Origin: Arthrobacter citreus
GTDB lineage: Bacteria > Bacillota > Bacilli > Bacillales > Bacillaceae_G
Direction of reading: 5' to 3'
Length of the DNA stretch: 64,000 bases
Assembly: GCA_013200995.1 (NCBI GenBank)
Contig: CP053688.1
Location: forward strand, 2,046,001-2,110,000
Of the stretch, positions 25,918 to 35,349 are shown piece after piece. The stretch's first letter is position 1. Each line of letters opens with the position of its first letter. The position numbers were made by a program, and so were the translations under genes. The notes below the pieces were generated by a model that was given only the letters and a program-made list of their open reading frames with translations, made no database searches and had not been told where the DNA came from.

Positions 25918-26532
25918 ATGAGAAATGAACAATTTTTTGAAATGATTAAGGAACGAAACTCTACTAGAGTATTTGATTCTTCATCTGAAATTAGCAGCAG
26001 TGAAATTACTGAACTTCTAGATGCAGCAATGTCTGCACCTTCTGCTTGGAACTTACAACATTGGAAATTCGTTGTATTCCACGGTGAACATGCGCAAGGT
26101 AGATTATTACCTGTTGCATATAACCAAGGACAAATTAAAGATGCTGCATGTGTAATTGCTGTATTAGCAGACACACAATCAGCAAAGAATGTTGACTTAG
26201 TTTTCGGTCCAGCAGTGGAAGCTGGGTATATGACTCAAGAAGCAAAAGATAAATTAAAATCTAACGTTGAAAATGCTTATGCAACAGAACAACGTAATCG
26301 TGAACAAGGTATTTTAAATTCTTCTCTTGCCGGTATGCAATTAATCATGGCCGCTTCTGCAAAAGGTTGGAATACTTGTGCAATCGGTGGATTTAACGAA
26401 CAAGCATTTAAAGAGACTTTCTTAACTGATGATCGCTATATCCCTACAATGCTGATTGCGATTGGTAAAGAAAAAGTACCTGGTCACCAAACATCTCGTT
26501 TCTCTGCAAAAGAAATGTCTATTTGGATTTAA
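25918..26532 (+). CDS. Nitroreductase-family FMN oxidoreductase
   Basis: ATG 25918 (MRNEQFFEMIKERNSTR) is chosen because TTGGAGG lies nine bases upstream. The 204-residue protein shows the nitroreductase fold: ERNSTRVFD near the N-terminus (FMN phosphate binding), MSAPSAWNLQHWKFVV (38-53) and GWNTCAIGGFNEQAF (about 155-169). This family reduces nitroaromatics, quinones or flavins with NAD(P)H. It converges with an ArsR regulator across a shared terminator. The specific substrate is unknown. Confidence 0.87.
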   Translation: MRNEQFFEMIKERNSTRVFDSSSEISSSEITELLDAAMSAPSAWNLQHWKFVVFHGEHAQGRLLPVAYNQGQIKDAACVIAVLADTQSAKNVDLVFGPAVEAGYMTQEAKDKLKSNVENAYATEQRNREQGILNSSLAGMQLIMAASAKGWNTCAIGGFNEQAFKETFLTDDRYIPTMLIAIGKEKVPGHQTSRFSAKEMSIWI

Positions 26533-26544
26533 TAAATCAAAAGT

Positions 26545-26578
26545 AAAAGGGATTCTGACAAAAGTCGGAGTCCCTTTT
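26545..26578. terminator. Shared terminator between nitroreductase and ArsR genes
   Basis: AAAAGGGACTCC-type stem: AAAAGGGATTCTGAC pairs with GTCGGAGTCCCTTTT, with T runs on both strands. Confidence 0.8.
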
Positions 26579-26596
26579 ATGCCATTTCGCGATTAA

Positions 26597-26905
26597 TCAA
26601 CAATGTTCTTCAACAGTACCAATTAATTTCTTAAGTAATTCTAGTGAAGAATCAATTGCTAAAGAATAGTATCGATGAGTACCTTTTTGCTCTATATGTA
26701 CTAATTGATTATCACGTAATATCTTTAAATGATGTGAAATAGCGGGCCTTGATAATGAAGTTTTTTCAGTAATCTCATTAACAGTTAGCGCTTCACCTTC
26801 TGACAACATTAAAATGATATCCTGTCTATAAGGATCGCTTAATGCTTGAAACAAAGGGATACATTCTCTAAATACTTCAATTGCTTCTTTACTCAAATCT
26901 TCCAC
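26597..26905 (-). CDS. ArsR/SmtB-family transcriptional regulator
   Basis: A winged-helix repressor of about 102 residues: LFQALSDPYRQDIILMLSEGEALTVNEI, then recognition helix SLSRPAISHHLKILRDNQLV (48-67), then the wing EQKGTHRYYSL. The C-terminus ends in EEHC. The typical alpha3 CVC metal site of ArsR is absent, so the inducer may not be a metal, or may use other residues. The frame begins at a GTG (26905) that overlaps the GTAGGTGG site; an in-frame TTG at 26896 is the alternative start. The target is unknown; the convergent nitroreductase is a neighbour but not necessarily regulated. Confidence 0.82.
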   Translation of the reverse strand: MEDLSKEAIEVFRECIPLFQALSDPYRQDIILMLSEGEALTVNEITEKTSLSRPAISHHLKILRDNQLVHIEQKGTHRYYSLAIDSSLELLKKLIGTVEEHC

Positions 26906-27014
26906 CTACTTTTATTATCGAAAAATAATCTTATTCGTTTAATAATTTAAACATACACTAAATTAAAGAAGCGAATTTGTCAACAGTAGGAACAGTTAGA
27001 TTTGGTTTATTAAT

Positions 27015-27046
27015 AAAAAAACAACAGGGAAACCTGTTGTTTTTTT
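27015..27046 (-). terminator. ptsI terminator
   Basis: AACAACAGG GAAA CCTGTTGTT with long T/A runs on both sides; it ends two bases before the ptsI stop. Confidence 0.88.
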
Positions 27047-27047
27047 A

Positions 27048-28757
27048 TTAGATACTTTTAACTAAGTTAACAACCTCTTCAGCTGTAGACATTGATAATG
27101 CTTTTTCAGCTAATGTCTCCATCTCAGCTTTAGAAAGTTTAGCCATTTGGCTACGTGCAGGTAGGATTGAAGTAGCGCTCATTGAGAATTCATGTAAGCC
27201 TAATCCAACTAGTAAAGGAATAGCTAATTCATCTCCAGCCATTTCTCCACACATACCAGCCCATTTACCTTCTTTGTTTGCAGCATCAATAACCATTTTA
27301 ACTAATCTTAAAATAGATGGGTTATATGGTTGGTATAAATATGAAACCTGTTCATTCATTCGGTCTGCAGCCATTGTATATTGGATTAAATCGTTTGTCC
27401 CAATACTAAAGAAATCAACTTCCTTAGCGAATACATCTGCTAATACAGCAGACGCAGGGATTTCTACCATCATACCAATTTCAATATTATCTGAAACTTG
27501 AACATTTTCTTTTACTAACTGTTCTTTTTCTTCTAATAAAACAGCTTTAGCAGCTCTGAACTCATCTAATGTTGCAATCATCGGGAACATAATTTTTAAA
27601 TTCCCATAAACACTAGCACGAAGTAATGCACGTAACTGTGTACGGAAAATATCCTTTTGATCTAAACATAAACGAATTGCTCTGTATCCTAAGAATGGAT
27701 TCATTTCTTTTGGTAAGTGTAAATAAGATAATTCTTTATCTCCACCGATATCTAGTGTTCTTACGACTACCGGTTTATTACCCATACTTTCAAGAACTGA
27801 TTTATATGACTCAAACTGTTCCTCTTCTGATGGGAAGTTATCGCGTCCCATATATAAGAACTCAGTACGGTAAAGGCCTACACCTTCACCACCATTGTTG
27901 ATAACACCTTCAACATCATTTGGAGTACCAATGTTTGCTACTAACTCAACATGATGTCCATCTTTTGTTACAGTTGGTTCATTTTTCAGTTTAGCCCATT
28001 CAACTTTTTGAAGCTCAAATTTTTCTTTTTTAGCTTTATACTCAGCTAATTCTTCATTAGAAGGATCAACTATTACTTGACCGTCTAATCCATCTACAAT
28101 GACCATAACGCCATTTTCGATTTTACTAGTTACTTCTTTTGTTCCAACTACTGCCGGAATTTCAAGAGAACGAGCCATGATTGCAGAGTGAGATGTACGA
28201 CCTCCGATATCAGTTGTAAAACCTAAGGCAAACTTACGGTTTAATTGAGCTGTATCAGATGGTGTTAAATCTTCTGCGATAATAATTACCTCTTCAGTAA
28301 TATTAGCAGGATTAGAAATCGTAACGCCAAGTAAATGAGCCATTACGCGTTTTGTAACATCACGAATATCTGCAGCACGTTCCTTCATATATTCATTATC
28401 CATGCTTTCAAACATTTGAACGAACATTGAAGCAACTTCATTCATTGCAAATTCAGCGTTTACATTTTCAGACTTAATTTTATCTTTAACTGGGTTAACT
28501 AGCTCTGGGTCATTTAAAACTAAGATGTGCGCAGAAAAGATTGCGGCTTTATCTTCACCAAGTTCAGCATTCGCATGATCACGAATTTTTTCTAATTCAG
28601 TGTTAGAAATTTGAATTGCACTGTCAAGTTTTGCAATTTCAGCATCAACATCTGAAATTTGCTTCTTAACAATATTTAATTCAGGATTTTCTAAACGAAA
28701 TGCTTTTGCAATTGCAATTCCACTAGAAGCAGCAATACCTTTAATATGTAAAGACAT
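27048..28757 (-). CDS. ptsI: Phosphoenolpyruvate-protein phosphotransferase, Enzyme I of the PTS
   Basis: A 569-residue Enzyme I. The phosphohistidine lies in [19 protein letters not shown] (around residue 190), PEP-binding arginines are in LYRTEFLYM and [12 protein letters not shown], and the active-site cysteine is in [13 protein letters not shown] (around 500). It accepts phosphate from PEP and passes it to HPr. Its ATG overlaps the ptsH stop by one base (TAATG), so translation is coupled. It forms an operon ptsG-ptsH-ptsI on the minus strand, as in B. subtilis. Confidence 0.97.
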   Translation of the reverse strand: MSLHIKGIAASSGIAIAKAFRLENPELNIVKKQISDVDAEIAKLDSAIQISNTELEKIRDHANAELGEDKAAIFSAHILVLNDPELVNPVKDKIKSENVNAEFAMNEVASMFVQMFESMDNEYMKERAADIRDVTKRVMAHLLGVTISNPANITEEVIIIAEDLTPSDTAQLNRKFALGFTTDIGGRTSHSAIMARSLEIPAVVGTKEVTSKIENGVMVIVDGLDGQVIVDPSNEELAEYKAKKEKFELQKVEWAKLKNEPTVTKDGHHVELVANIGTPNDVEGVINNGGEGVGLYRTEFLYMGRDNFPSEEEQFESYKSVLESMGNKPVVVRTLDIGGDKELSYLHLPKEMNPFLGYRAIRLCLDQKDIFRTQLRALLRASVYGNLKIMFPMIATLDEFRAAKAVLLEEKEQLVKENVQVSDNIEIGMMVEIPASAVLADVFAKEVDFFSIGTNDLIQYTMAADRMNEQVSYLYQPYNPSILRLVKMVIDAANKEGKWAGMCGEMAGDELAIPLLVGLGLHEFSMSATSILPARSQMAKLSKAEMETLAEKALSMSTAEEVVNLVKSI

Positions 28758-29020
28758 TATTCGCCTAAACCTTCTTTTTTCATTGTATCATCGATTGCTG
28801 CAATCGCTTGCTCTGCATCTTCACCGTTAGCACTAATTTTGATCTCAGTTCCTTGTTGAATTCCTAAAGACATTACACCCATGATTGATTTTAAGTTAAC
28901 TGTTTTACCATTGTACTCAAGATTGATATCAGAGTTGAATTTACCTGCTACATTTACTAATAATGTTGCTGGACGTGCGTGAATTCCAGAATCAGCTGTT
29001 ACTTTAAAAGTTTTTTCCAT
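28757..29020 (-). CDS. ptsH: Phosphocarrier protein HPr
   Basis: An 87-residue HPr from ATG 29020 ([19 protein letters not shown]); a closely spaced ATG two codons earlier is possible but would give an atypical N-terminus. The phosphoacceptor His is in SGIHARPAT (residue 14 here, His15 in usual numbering) and the regulatory Ser in [12 protein letters not shown] (residue 45, usually Ser46), the target of HPr kinase; P-Ser-HPr is the CcpA corepressor. Both sites are intact. AAGGAG lies upstream. It is central to sugar uptake and carbon catabolite control. Confidence 0.97.
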   Translation of the reverse strand: MEKTFKVTADSGIHARPATLLVNVAGKFNSDINLEYNGKTVNLKSIMGVMSLGIQQGTEIKISANGEDAEQAIAAIDDTMKKEGLGE

Positions 29021-29092
29021 AATCATTTATCTCCTTTGTGATTAAATCTACATTTTTGGTATAGACGTTTGGCCTACTCTAAATATTCTATT

Positions 29093-29129
29093 AAAAGGGG
29101 TGCATAGTGTCAACTATACAGCCCCTTTT
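29093..29129 (-). terminator. ptsG terminator/attenuator ahead of ptsHI
   Basis: AAAAGGGG and CCCCTTTT flank an inner GTATAG/CTATGC stem. The U run is short (four), so read-through into ptsHI is plausible. Confidence 0.65.
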
Positions 29130-29162
29130 AAAATTAAACATTTTAAGTCGATTTAATTAGAA

Positions 29163-31214
29163 TTATTTAATCTTTATAATGTTTACTTCACCTTTTGATT
29201 GTTTACCTGGCTTTTCAATTACAACTTGTTGTCCTTCAGCTAAGTTTGTAAAGACAACAGGTGTTATTGTTGATGGTGCATTTTCGCGAATGAAATGTAA
29301 ATCAATTTTTACTAATTGTTGACCTTTTGTTACCTTCTCACCTTGTGATACAAGTACTTCAAAGCCTTCACCATTTAATTTAACAGTATCAATACCGATG
29401 TGGATTAATATTTCTTTTCCACCATTTGATAAAATACCAATGGCATGTTTTGTTGGGAACACATTTACGATTTCGCCATCTACTGGAGATACAACTGTCC
29501 CTTCAGAAGGAATAATCGCAAATCCATCACCCATCATTTTTCCAGAAAATACCTGATCCGGCACTTCTGTAATTGGGATGATTTCACCTTCAATTGGATT
29601 AATAATAGCTTCTTCAACTGAAGTATCTACTGCTGAAGCCGTTTCTTTATGTGCTTCATTTTTAATAACTGGTGTTTTGCCAGTCATTATATCTTTAATT
29701 TGTGATTTTAATGTATCTGATTTTGGTCCGAAAATTGCTTGAATATTGTTTCCAACTTCAAGAACTCCAGCAGCCCCTAATGCTTTTAAACGATCTTTAT
29801 TTACTTCATCTTTAGAGTTTACTTGTACACGTAAACGAGTAATACATGCATCTAATGAAGAAATATTACTTTTTCCACCTAATGCTTGTAAAATTTCATA
29901 TGGTAGCTCATTAGCTGGTGTATTGCTTGTAGTATTTTCAGCGATTGCATCTTCACGACCAGGCGTTTTTAAATCCCATTTTCTAATAGCGAATCGGAAC
30001 CCGAAATAGTAAATAACAGCTAAGCCTAAACCGACGATGATTACCCACCACCAGCCAGTTCTATTTGGTAGTACACCGAATAATAAGTAGTCGATTAAAC
30101 CACCAGAGAATGTCATACCGATTTTTACATTTAATAATTGCATAATCATAAATGATAAACCAGCAAAAATTGCGTGAATTCCGAATAATACTGGTGCAAC
30201 GAATAGGAATGAGAACTCAATTGGTTCTGTAATACCTGTTAAGAAAGAAGTTAATGCAGCTGATGCTAAAATACCACCAGCGATTTTTTTATTTTCAGGT
30301 TTTGCTTCATGATACATAGCTAATGCTGCAGCTGGTAATCCAAACATCATGAATGGGAATTTACCTACCATGAACGTACCAGCAGTTAATTTTACTCCGT
30401 CTTTTAATTGAGCGAAGAAGATTTTTTGGTCCCCGTGAACAACCAAACCTGATTTATCAGTATATGAACCAAACTCAAACCAAAATGGTGCATAGAAAAT
30501 ATGATGTAAACCAAACGGTATTAATGAACGCTCAATAACACCAAATACGAATGCGGATAATGTTAAATTCGCATCAATCATATTATGTGAGAATGAGTTT
30601 AAGCCGTGCTGAATTGGCGGCCAAATGAAACACATTAAAATACCAAGTACTACTGAGAATGCTGCAGTAGCAATTGGAACAAATCGTTTACCTGCGAAGA
30701 AACCTAAGTAAGAAGGTAAATCAATTTCAAAGTATTTGTTATAAGCCCATGCAGCTACTAAACCAACGATAATCCCACCAAATACACCTGTTTGAAGAGT
30801 AGGAATACCTAATACAAATGCGTATGATGGATCATCAAATTTTGCTATATTTAATGCTTTATCTAAAACAACGTATTGTCCAACATCCTTAAACACACTC
30901 ATTGTTTTATTCATAATCAGGAATCCAACGATTGCTGCTAATCCAGCAACACCTTCTCCTCCTGCTAAACCAACGGCAACACCTACTGCAAATAATAATG
31001 ACAGATTTCCGAAAATGATGTCACCAGACTGTTCCATAACTTTAGCTACTAACTGGAACCAGTGAGCATCAAGAAATGGTAAGTACTTTAATGTTTGTGG
31101 ATTTTGAAATGCATTACCGAATGCAAGTAATAATCCGGCAGCTGGTAAAATCGCAACTGGAAGCATAAGCGCTTTACCAACTTTTTGTAAAACTCCAAAG
31201 ATTTTCTTAAACAT
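29163..31214 (-). CDS. ptsG: Glucose-specific PTS transporter EIICBA
   Basis: A 683-residue three-domain PTS permease. EIIC membrane part occupies residues 1-400 ([38 protein letters not shown]). EIIB has its phosphocysteine in [12 protein letters not shown] (around 460). EIIA has its phosphohistidine in [12 protein letters not shown] (about 605). It transports and phosphorylates glucose at the plasma membrane. The leader (31239-31353) holds a GlcT-type antiterminator/terminator pair and is preceded by a strong promoter with a cre-like site; glcT lies upstream. An AAGGAGG site precedes the ATG. Confidence 0.96.
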   Translation of the reverse strand: MFKKIFGVLQKVGKALMLPVAILPAAGLLLAFGNAFQNPQTLKYLPFLDAHWFQLVAKVMEQSGDIIFGNLSLLFAVGVAVGLAGGEGVAGLAAIVGFLIMNKTMSVFKDVGQYVVLDKALNIAKFDDPSYAFVLGIPTLQTGVFGGIIVGLVAAWAYNKYFEIDLPSYLGFFAGKRFVPIATAAFSVVLGILMCFIWPPIQHGLNSFSHNMIDANLTLSAFVFGVIERSLIPFGLHHIFYAPFWFEFGSYTDKSGLVVHGDQKIFFAQLKDGVKLTAGTFMVGKFPFMMFGLPAAALAMYHEAKPENKKIAGGILASAALTSFLTGITEPIEFSFLFVAPVLFGIHAIFAGLSFMIMQLLNVKIGMTFSGGLIDYLLFGVLPNRTGWWWVIIVGLGLAVIYYFGFRFAIRKWDLKTPGREDAIAENTTSNTPANELPYEILQALGGKSNISSLDACITRLRVQVNSKDEVNKDRLKALGAAGVLEVGNNIQAIFGPKSDTLKSQIKDIMTGKTPVIKNEAHKETASAVDTSVEEAIINPIEGEIIPITEVPDQVFSGKMMGDGFAIIPSEGTVVSPVDGEIVNVFPTKHAIGILSNGGKEILIHIGIDTVKLNGEGFEVLVSQGEKVTKGQQLVKIDLHFIRENAPSTITPVVFTNLAEGQQVVIEKPGKQSKGEVNIIKIK

Positions 31215-31238
31215 TGTTATCCTCCTTTTAATCCAAAC

Positions 31239-31353
31239 AAAAAAGGCATGAGCAGAAAAAATGACAATTACGAATCCTGGATATAGTTTCCCCTACCCAA
31301 GAATAATAATTCACATTTTTTCAACTCATGCCTGATCGAATCAGTAACACGTT
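31239..31353 (-). promoter_or_regulatory. ptsG leader: RAT antiterminator overlapping intrinsic terminator
   Basis: On the minus transcript the RAT segment, 31353-31323, contains CGTGTTACTGATTCGATCAG and resembles the B. subtilis ptsG RAT. Its 3' part GGCATGAG (complement of 31325-31332) also pairs with CTCATGCC (complement of 31245-31252), which is followed by a U run (31239-31244). The two structures are mutually exclusive: GlcT binding to the RAT would prevent termination when glucose is present. The long loop between the terminator arms is about 72 nt. Confidence 0.85.
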
Positions 31354-31386
31354 TAATGTGTAACACTATTCAAATATGATTTGTTA

Positions 31387-31400
31387 TGATTTCGCTTTCA
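31387..31400. promoter_or_regulatory. cre-like site overlapping the ptsG -10
   Basis: TGAAAGCGAAATCA (minus strand) matches the CcpA consensus TGWNANCGNTNWCA with one mismatch and ends on the -10 hexamer. Confidence 0.5.
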
Positions 31401-31428
31401 TTATATCTATAGATTTTAAAAATTTCAA
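31400..31428 (-). promoter_or_regulatory. ptsG vegetative promoter
   Basis: TTGAAA at 31428-31423, 17-bp spacer, TATAAT at 31405-31400, about 47 bases ahead of the RAT. Confidence 0.75.
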
Positions 31429-31549
31429 GCCTAAATACCTATTTTTTTAAAAAAAATAATGATTTTGCAGCTTAAAAACGATATTTTATGTCTTTAAAGC
31501 CAAAATTTCATTAAGTAGGTCAGCAAATTTAAAGTAAAGTTTCCTCTTC

Positions 31550-32401
31550 CTACTCCTTAAATTTACTTTGAACAAGTCGTTCTAAATGTAACGTTAAGTA
31601 TATTACTTCTGCTTCACTAGCTTTCTTATTTAATGAAGTTTCGATTGATTTCAAAATTTTCCATGCTAAATCATAGCATACAGGATATTCTTTTTTTAAG
31701 ATAATTCCTAAAGCTGGTGATTCTTCAGATGAATTACCATGAAAAATCCGGTCTATTAAAAATCTCAAATGACGTACAAGCCGTGAATAATGAATACTTT
31801 CTTTATCAATTTCGATTTTTAAATATTCTTCTATATATAATACTAAATCTTTAATGATCTGAGAGAACTTATTTACATCCGATACAACTTCCATCGATAA
31901 ATTACTAACGATATGAAGTGTGACAAAGCCTACTTCTTCTATTGGTAAAATTATATCTATTTCTTTATTTATTAAATCAATAACTTCTTGTGCAATTTTA
32001 AAATACTCTGGATACATCGCTTTTGTTTCTTGTAAGAACGGATTATCAACATTATAGCCTTCTCTAATTCGTTTGATCGCAAATATTAAGTGGTCAGTTA
32101 ATCCAATATGAATTTGCTCATTTAAAGTACATCCCGTTCTTTCAGAAATTAAATAAATCGCTTGCTGTAGTGTACCCATTAATTTTTCATCCATAAAGTT
32201 AATTAATGATTTATATTGTTTTTGTTTTTGTTCATCAGTTAAGATAAACATTTTCTCTACTAAACCTTCGGAAATTAAATCTCCTCTAGTTTTATTAAAA
32301 CCGATACCTTTTCCTAAAAGTACTACTTCGGTATGATCGGGATTTTTAGCAATTAATACGTTATTATTAAGCACCTTTTTGATTGTATAGCAAACCGACA
32401 T
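31550..32401 (-). CDS. glcT: Transcription antiterminator GlcT
   Basis: A 283-residue BglG/SacY-family antiterminator, started at ATG 32401 behind GGGGGTGAT. Residues 1-58 form the RNA-binding CAT domain (VLNNNVLIAKNPDHTEVVLLGKGIGFNKTRGD). PRD1 (about 70-170) includes the phosphorylatable HIGLTDHL and HIVSNL histidines; PRD2 (175-283) includes HYSRLVRHLRFL and TLHLERL. EII-dependent phosphorylation at PRD1 inactivates it in B. subtilis. It binds the RAT in the ptsG leader just downstream on the same strand. The identity is strongly supported by location. Confidence 0.93.
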   Translation of the reverse strand: MSVCYTIKKVLNNNVLIAKNPDHTEVVLLGKGIGFNKTRGDLISEGLVEKMFILTDEQKQKQYKSLINFMDEKLMGTLQQAIYLISERTGCTLNEQIHIGLTDHLIFAIKRIREGYNVDNPFLQETKAMYPEYFKIAQEVIDLINKEIDIILPIEEVGFVTLHIVSNLSMEVVSDVNKFSQIIKDLVLYIEEYLKIEIDKESIHYSRLVRHLRFLIDRIFHGNSSEESPALGIILKKEYPVCYDLAWKILKSIETSLNKKASEAEVIYLTLHLERLVQSKFKE

Positions 32402-32571
32402 TTTTTTTATCACCCCCAAGTTAAAAAATCGCTTTTATATCATAACATAATTTTTCAAAAATAGTTTATACACAAATTATGTTTCATAAATTAATCATAT
32501 TTTTTTGAATATCTATTATATTAGGATAGAATATAAAAGTATAAATATAAATCAAGTGGGTGTTTAGTATT

Positions 32572-33354
32572 ATGATTAAATTATTTGTAAGTGATCTAGA
32601 TGGTACGATGTTTCACCAGGGTCAGCTATTTGAGCATGACGTTGAAGCATTAAAAAGCCTTATAGATCAAGGGGTTATATTATGTTTTGCATCAGGTCGT
32701 TTAGACTATGAAATTGTTAAAATTATGGAAAGTATAGGAAATAACTTCCATCGTATTAGTATGAATGGAACTTATATTTATTCAAATGAAGGTGAAGCTT
32801 TATTAGATGCTACTTTTCATCCAAGTGTCATAGACAAAGTATATGAGATGATTACACATGATAAATTTTTAATCTATGTAGCCGATAACTCTACTTACTA
32901 TATTGAAGAGAAAACTGACTTAGTAAAAGAAATCGAAAAAAACTCTAGCATGAATGCAGTTGAATTGAAAACATTAAAATCTGATCTAGGTAAGTCAATT
33001 ACACCAAAAAAATATGTAGTTTTAGGCGAAGACGAAGATTTACTTGAACTTCAAAAAGAATTACAAAAAGAACTACCGGAATATGTTACTTCTTTTATAT
33101 CAGCAAAAAATTGCTTAGATATTGTCCCAGTAAATGTAAGTAAAGGATCTGCAATTCAAATATTAATTGAAAAACTAGGCATTAAACCTAACGAAATAGC
33201 TTGTATAGGTGATGCTTACAACGATATTTCAATGTTTGAATTAACTCCAAATAGCTTTGCTATGGAAAACGCAGATGATGAAGTGAAAAAATATGCTTCT
33301 TATACAGTTCCTTCTGTAGCTGAAGCTGTAAAAATTGTTTTACAAATGAAGTAA
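32572..33354 (+). CDS. Cof-type HAD phosphatase
   Basis: A 260-residue HAD-superfamily hydrolase, IIB-type cap. The start is ATG 32572 (MIKLFVSDLDGTMFHQG), with GGGTG upstream; the GTG four codons earlier lies within that site. Catalytic motifs: DLDGT (8-12), CFASGRLDY with Ser/Thr motif II (around 42), a lysine in VSKGSAIQ and CIGDAYNDISMFE (motif IV, about 210). This subfamily dephosphorylates sugar or flavin phosphates; the substrate is not evident. A promoter (TTGAAT, then TAGAAT) lies at about 32505-32531. The gene is divergent from glcT. Confidence 0.87.
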   Translation: MIKLFVSDLDGTMFHQGQLFEHDVEALKSLIDQGVILCFASGRLDYEIVKIMESIGNNFHRISMNGTYIYSNEGEALLDATFHPSVIDKVYEMITHDKFLIYVADNSTYYIEEKTDLVKEIEKNSSMNAVELKTLKSDLGKSITPKKYVVLGEDEDLLELQKELQKELPEYVTSFISAKNCLDIVPVNVSKGSAIQILIEKLGIKPNEIACIGDAYNDISMFELTPNSFAMENADDEVKKYASYTVPSVAEAVKIVLQMK

Positions 33355-33359
33355 AAAGT

Positions 33360-33387
33360 AAGGGTGCTTTTAGAAGCACCCTTTTTG
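33360..33387 (+). terminator. Terminator of the Cof-type phosphatase
   Basis: AAGGGTGCTT pairs with AAGCACCCTT around TTAG, followed by a T run. Confidence 0.88.
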
Positions 33388-33410
33388 TTTGTAGAAGAAT
33401 ATTGGAAATG

Positions 33411-33640
33411 CGAACACTAAGTGAACTTGGTTGATAAAGTTGTGAGCTTGGTTGATAAAATGGGGGCCTCGTTGATATAATGGTGTTCCTCGTTGATATT
33501 GTAGCAAACCCCGTTGATATCGTAGTAATCCTTGTTGATAATTTGCGTGATTCGTTGATATTGTAGTAATCTCCGCTGATATCGTCGCGCAATTCGTTAA
33601 TATTGTAGAGTTCTCCCCTGATATCGTCGCGAAAATTCAT
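33411..33640. repeat. Family A tandem array: ten degenerate 21-bp units with GTTGATAT core
   Basis: Unit starts are at 33430, 33451, 33471, 33492, 33513, 33534, 33554, 33575, 33596 and 33617, giving eight units of 21 bp and two of 20 bp. The first six to eight bases (GTTGATAT) are conserved and the last bases are mostly TCC, CTC or TTC; the middle drifts (GTAGTAAT, GTCGCG). A leader CGAACACTAAGTGAACT (33411-33427) precedes the first unit and recurs at 40660. The array gives rise to a heptad-periodic false ORF on the minus strand. No known repeat class was recognised. Confidence 0.85.
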
Positions 33641-33740
33641 ACTTTTTATGATTTAACTCTATTTTGCTTAGTATTGGGTTCTACACACTTAATTTTATTT
33701 GATTTCATTTACTTTAATTTATTTCATTTGCTCTATTTTT

Positions 33741-33826
33741 ATTGAATCGTGATTTTATTTGCAGTTGTCATGATTTTATTTGCAGATTTGATTTTTTTAT
33801 TTGTAGTTTCACTAGTTTTATTTGCA
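33741..33826. repeat. Family B tandem array: four 21-bp units with TTTTATTTGCA core
   Basis: The TTTTATTTGCA (or TTTTATTTGTA) motif ends at 33763, 33784, 33805 and 33826, an exact 21-bp register; the other ten bases of the unit vary (GTTGTCATGA, GATTTGATT, GTTTCACTAG). It lies between the family A array and the nagR terminator. Confidence 0.8.
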
Positions 33827-33874
33827 CTTCGTCAGTTTCAGCCTTCATTCGCAAGTACTATGTTATTCAACAAC

Positions 33875-33903
33875 AAAAAAGGGTGCAAACATGCACCCTT
33901 TTT
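33875..33903. terminator. nagR terminator, symmetric
   Basis: GGGTGC AAACAT GCACCC with A and T runs on both sides; it overlaps the nagR stop codon. It has the same stem core as the phosphatase terminator at 33360. Confidence 0.88.
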
Positions 33904-34639
33904 AACGGTCAATATCAATTGTAAATCGATAACGATCAGCTCGATAAATACAGCTTACGTATTCAAGAGGTAAACCATCATTAATAAATGTTATTTGGTG
34001 TAATTCTAATGCTGGAGAATCCTCTGCCACTTCTAGAATTAAAGAATCTCTTTCCGACATTAGCGATGCTTTAATCCATTTAGTAGCTTTTTTAATTGTA
34101 TAACCTAAAGAAACTTCAAAGTATTCGTATAAAGAATGATTTAATGCTTTTTCATCAATTCGATTTACTAAATTTTTAGGTAAATACGTTGTTTCGATTG
34201 CAATTGGATGCTCATTTGCTAAACGACATCTTTCAATTTTAAAAACTTCAGAGCCACTTTCAATTGATAAAACTTCTGCTAAATATTCATCCGCTTCAAT
34301 TGTTGAAAATCCAAGTAACTTATTAGTAGGTGTTAATCCAATTGATGTAATATCTTCAGAAAAACTCCTTAATGATTTAAGGGATTCCTCAACTTCAATT
34401 CCATCTTTTACTGAAACAAACGTACCAATTCCACGCTTCCGACTTATTAAAGATTCTTTTACAAGATTGTTTAAAGCCTGTCTAATTGTCATCCTACTTA
34501 CATTTAACATCTCACTCAATGTTTGCTCAGAAGGGATTCTGTCCCCAGGTTTCCATTCTCCTGAGCTAATTTTCACCTTTAAAATCTCTTGTATTTGAAA
34601 ATAAATCGGTAAAGGAGAATTCTTATCTAGCCTTAACAT
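33902..34639 (-). CDS. nagR: GntR/HutC-family regulator NagR (YvoA)
   Basis: A 245-residue repressor: N-terminal wHTH (residues 1-75; PIYFQIQEILKVKISSGEWKPGDRIPSEQ, SRMTIRQALNNLV) and a C-terminal UTRA effector domain (80-245). It is the third gene of nagA-nagB-nagR; the ATG overlaps the nagB stop (TAATG), so it is translationally coupled. In B. subtilis NagR represses nagAB and the N-acetylglucosamine PTS, with glucosamine-6-P or GlcNAc-6-P as inducer. Two dre-like operators lie upstream of nagA. Confidence 0.9.
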   Translation of the reverse strand: MLRLDKNSPLPIYFQIQEILKVKISSGEWKPGDRIPSEQTLSEMLNVSRMTIRQALNNLVKESLISRKRGIGTFVSVKDGIEVEESLKSLRSFSEDITSIGLTPTNKLLGFSTIEADEYLAEVLSIESGSEVFKIERCRLANEHPIAIETTYLPKNLVNRIDEKALNHSLYEYFEVSLGYTIKKATKWIKASLMSERDSLILEVAEDSPALELHQITFINDGLPLEYVSCIYRADRYRFTIDIDR

Positions 34640-35349
34640 TATTTGTTACAAAGTGAGTATGCTTCTTCATCAACCACAATTGTAACGTTATTATGCTGTT
34701 GTAAAGCAGTAGCCGGGCAATCAATATCTATTTTTCCATTTAACATTTCTTTTACTGCTTCTGCTTTTTTAATTCCTGATGCTACTAAGATAATTTCTTT
34801 AGCTCTTAAAATTGAACCTATTCCCATAGTTACAGCGTGAGTTGGTACATCTTCTTCGTTCTCAAAATATATTTTATTCGCATTACGTGTTGATTCAGTA
34901 AGTTCTACGATATGAGTCGGTGTATCGAAAGGAGTTCCTGGCTCATTAAATGCGATATGTCCATTTTCGCCAATTCCTAGAAGTTGTAAATCTACAGGAT
35001 GCTTCTGTAATAAGTCCTCATAATTTTTACATGCTTCTTCTAAGTCTTTAGTATTTCCATTCGGTAAATGGTTTTCTTTAAATTTCAAATGATTAAATAA
35101 CTGTTCAGCCATATAAGTATGATAGCTTGTTTGATCATCCTCAGCTAATCCAACATACTCATCAAGATTAACTGTAATTACATTTGACATATCCGGTTTA
35201 TTGATTCGGAATTGTTCATAAATACCTAGAGGTGAGCCACCAGTAGCTAAACCTAGAGTAAATTCATCTTTCCCTTCAATTGCTTGTACCATTTTTTCAT
35301 ATGCTACTTTTGAAATTTCTTCTGCGTTTTTTACTACGATTACGTTCAT
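34639..35349 (-). CDS. nagB: Glucosamine-6-phosphate deaminase
   Basis: A 236-residue NagB: motifs [13 protein letters not shown] (phosphate binding, about 33-45), NLDEYVGL (62-69), [16 protein letters not shown] (around 121-136, containing the catalytic His and Asp/Glu residues) and [13 protein letters not shown]. It converts glucosamine-6-phosphate to fructose-6-phosphate and ammonia, feeding cell-wall amino sugars to glycolysis. Its ATG overlaps the nagA stop by four bases. It has the short form of the enzyme, without the allosteric C-terminus of the E. coli protein. Confidence 0.95.
   Translation of the reverse strand: MNVIVVKNAEEISKVAYEKMVQAIEGKDEFTLGLATGGSPLGIYEQFRINKPDMSNVITVNLDEYVGLAEDDQTSYHTYMAEQLFNHLKFKENHLPNGNTKDLEEACKNYEDLLQKHPVDLQLLGIGENGHIAFNEPGTPFDTPTHIVELTESTRNANKIYFENEEDVPTHAVTMGIGSILRAKEIILVASGIKKAEAVKEMLNGKIDIDCPATALQQHNNVTIVVDEEAYSLCNK

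Noticed and set aside
26906..27014. Possible extra promoter or regulator site between ArsR gene and ptsI
   Set aside because: Only A/T-rich sequence, no palindrome typical of an ArsR operator clear enough to report.
33260..33640. 126-codon minus-strand ORF with heptad-periodic residues
   Set aside because: The periodicity comes from the 21-bp DNA repeat (family A); there is no binding site, and part of the frame overlaps the phosphatase 3' end.
33411..33640. CRISPR array
   Set aside because: Units have no unique spacers of constant length between identical repeats, repeats are degenerate and only 21 bp in total, and no cas genes are in the window.
33742..33973. Two overlapping plus ORFs over family B and the nagR end
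   Set aside because: Repeat-derived Cys/Phe-rich translation, running antisense into nagR.
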